A stretch of 64,000 nucleotides of DNA from an uncultured Alphaproteobacteria bacterium (lineage in GTDB: Bacteria > Pseudomonadota > Alphaproteobacteria > Rhodobacterales > Rhodobacteraceae): positions 1-64,000 of the forward strand of contig CACBAM010000007.1 of NCBI GenBank assembly GCA_902537215.1, given 5' to 3'. The position numbers and the translations under genes are program-made. Of this stretch, positions 62,750-64,000 are shown piece after piece. The notes under the pieces were generated by a model. It saw only the letters and a list, made by a program, of their open reading frames with translations. It had not been told where the DNA came from and did not search any database. The number at the start of each line of letters is the position of its first letter. Within the stretch, counting starts at the first letter, position 1.

Positions 62750-64000
62750 ACATTATGAATAGATAAACCAAGATCTTTAATCTCTTTTTCAAAATGCTTT
62801 CCGGAAATCACGGATCTCTTAGGTTTGCCAGTCAAATATTTGTTTGACACTTCTACAAGTCTTTCAACTGAACAATTAATAACACGGCTCCTGAAAATTT
62901 TTCTTTTGGATTGGTCTATTCCTCTTATATTTTGATTAAAATCCGCTCTTGCCTCGCCAGCGGGTGAGCCGGGTTTGTCAATCGAAGAGATAACACCTAA
63001 TATTCCTTCTTCCAATTTTTCTGAGTTTATAGATTTCAATGACCATTCAATAGATTCATTGAATGCGTTAAAAGTCTCCTTGCAATTTGGGTCTCGATAT
63101 GAAAAAAACCTAAAGGAACGAGATGCAGAATCCTGCTGAGCACCTGAGCCGTAAGCTCCTCCCTTTTCCCTTATTGCAGAGTGAAGAAATCCATTTCGTA
63201 AAACAGCTCCTAAGACAGTAAGTATCGGTGCATCTGGATGATCATAACCGACGGTGGGGAATGCCTGAGCACAAAAATTTACATCCGATCCAGTAATCCA
63301 CGCAATTTCCTCAGATTGCAAGTCTACACCATTTAGAACGTCTAAGGTTTCTAAACCGGTTTTGGTTGTAGTTTCCTTATCAAAATTTTGATTACTTGCA
63401 CTTATAACTACCTCTATTTTTGAAGCAGGATTAATGAAGCTCTTTAACTTTGAAAATGACTCGAGCAACACTTCCATTTTTATTTTTCCGTTTGAATCTC
63501 GTAGCGTTTTGAGATTATGTATAGACGACACGCCGCCGACATATTCTGACACAGCACCAAACTTTGAGATTTGAGCTGACGCACCATTCATCGCTAGTAT
63601 GTGGCCACTCTGAGTAATTGATTTTTCTTTTCCAGCGATTTCGAATTGTGTAAGTTCTTCCAATCTCTTTATTTCATCAAGTCGAAATCCATGGATAGTA
63701 TCGTTCATTAAACTTTCAAGCTTCGAAAAGTTTTTTTTAAGGGCACTACCATGCAAACCAGCACTGAGGAGAAATTTATTACCTGAACTATCCGGAAGAA
63801 CATTGAAACTTAATCCTATTCCACCAGTACTTAGTGACTGTTCTTTTTGAACTTTTTCATAATCTTTCTCTCCTACGCCTACGCTTGTCACAACATCTGA
63901 GAAAAAATTACTATATCTAAGATCATCCAAATTTGCTGACTTTAAGGAGAACACTTTTGTAGTGTAATCTATCCCATTCGTTCCAGCATGGTAAAGATAT
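62746..64000 (-). CDS. M16 family peptidase (PreP/Cym1-like), N-terminal part outside the window
   Basis: The frame stays open to the right edge, so only about 416 C-terminal residues are present. The first in-window residues include HAGTNGIDY, a conserved stretch of presequence-protease type M16C enzymes that marks the middle of the protein. Later motifs are HGSALKKNF and REKGGAYGSGAQQ, the latter corresponding to the R/Y substrate-binding segment in the C-terminal half. The zinc HxxEH would lie in the missing part. A GTG at 63954 is not a true start. It would degrade peptides; location cannot be told without the N-terminus. Confidence 0.88.
   Translation of the reverse strand, partial: YLYHAGTNGIDYTTKVFSLKSANLDDLRYSNFFSDVVTSVGVGEKDYEKVQKEQSLSTGGIGLSFNVLPDSSGNKFLLSAGLHGSALKKNFSKLESLMNDTIHGFRLDEIKRLEELTQFEIAGKEKSITQSGHILAMNGASAQISKFGAVSEYVGGVSSIHNLKTLRDSNGKIKMEVLLESFSKLKSFINPASKIEVVISASNQNFDKETTTKTGLETLDVLNGVDLQSEEIAWITGSDVNFCAQAFPTVGYDHPDAPILTVLGAVLRNGFLHSAIREKGGAYGSGAQQDSASRSFRFFSYRDPNCKETFNAFNESIEWSLKSINSEKLEEGILGVISSIDKPGSPAGEARADFNQNIRGIDQSKRKIFRSRVINCSVERLVEVSNKYLTGKPKRSVISGKHFEKEIKDLGLSIHNV

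Noticed and set aside
1-64000. tRNA, rRNA, CRISPR, insertion sequence or prophage signals
   Set aside because: I looked through the short intergenic gaps and repeats and saw nothing with cloverleaf, direct-repeat array, transposase or integrase character.

Overview
The window is an AT-rich, gene-dense bacterial chromosome segment of about 55 genes with many overlapping stop/start codons and no gene-free stretch over 300 bases apart from one decayed gene. Gene content points to a marine, organosulfur- and betaine-using alphaproteobacterium, possibly of the SAR116 type. The pointers are a class I PHA synthase next to an intracellular depolymerase, GlxBCD, the ligase-associated DNA repair set, the DMSP lyase DddP, Xsc-Pta and SoeABC. 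The lineage is inferred from gene content only. I saw no tRNA, rRNA, CRISPR array, insertion sequence, phage gene or recognisable DNA-binding transcription regulator.

Layout: (1) 85-3182, PHA synthase and PHA depolymerase, divergent. (2) 3632-13850, four class III nucleotide cyclases (a coupled tandem pair, a six-helix membrane cyclase and a cyclase-TolB-TPR protein) interleaved with an epoxide hydrolase, a crotonase, a GGCT-like protein and a frameshifted membrane-protein gene. (3) 13951-15627, a protein resembling linalool dehydratase/isomerase. (4) 15647-21297, the ligase-associated DNA repair set PdeM-Lhr <-> exonuclease-ligase. (5) 21298-26820, glxBCD, a TPR protein, an agmatinase-like ureohydrolase and a periplasmic EF-hand protein. 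(6) 26826-33463, a leftward seven-gene operon of unclear catabolic role (RidA, hydrolase, AA_synth family, aldehyde dehydrogenase, M19 dipeptidase, a 564-residue unknown, DUF3726). (7) 33612-42068, a rightward operon with aldehyde dehydrogenase, LLM flavoprotein, CaiD-like hydratase, L-carnitine dehydrogenase, BKACE, acyl-CoA dehydrogenase and NDP-forming acyl-CoA synthetase. It faces a betaine-type ABC transporter (42073-45078) and a CaiC-like CoA ligase. (8) 47293-51875, an EamA transporter, glutamate dehydrogenase, a DsbA-like protein and an M20 dipeptidase. (9) 51968-62749, an organosulfur block: SoeABC-like sulfite dehydrogenase, a lone biotin carrier, DddP, a PLP lyase, a hydrolase, Xsc and Pta. 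(10) The C-terminal part of an M16 protease runs off the right edge.

The genes suggest a heterotroph living on algal osmolytes. Carnitine or gamma-butyrobetaine would be taken up, converted to 3-dehydrocarnitine and cleaved to glycine-betaine-CoA. DMSP is cleaved by DddP. Sulfoacetaldehyde goes to acetyl phosphate, acetyl-CoA and sulfite, and SoeABC oxidises the sulfite in the cytoplasm. Surplus carbon can be stored as PHA.
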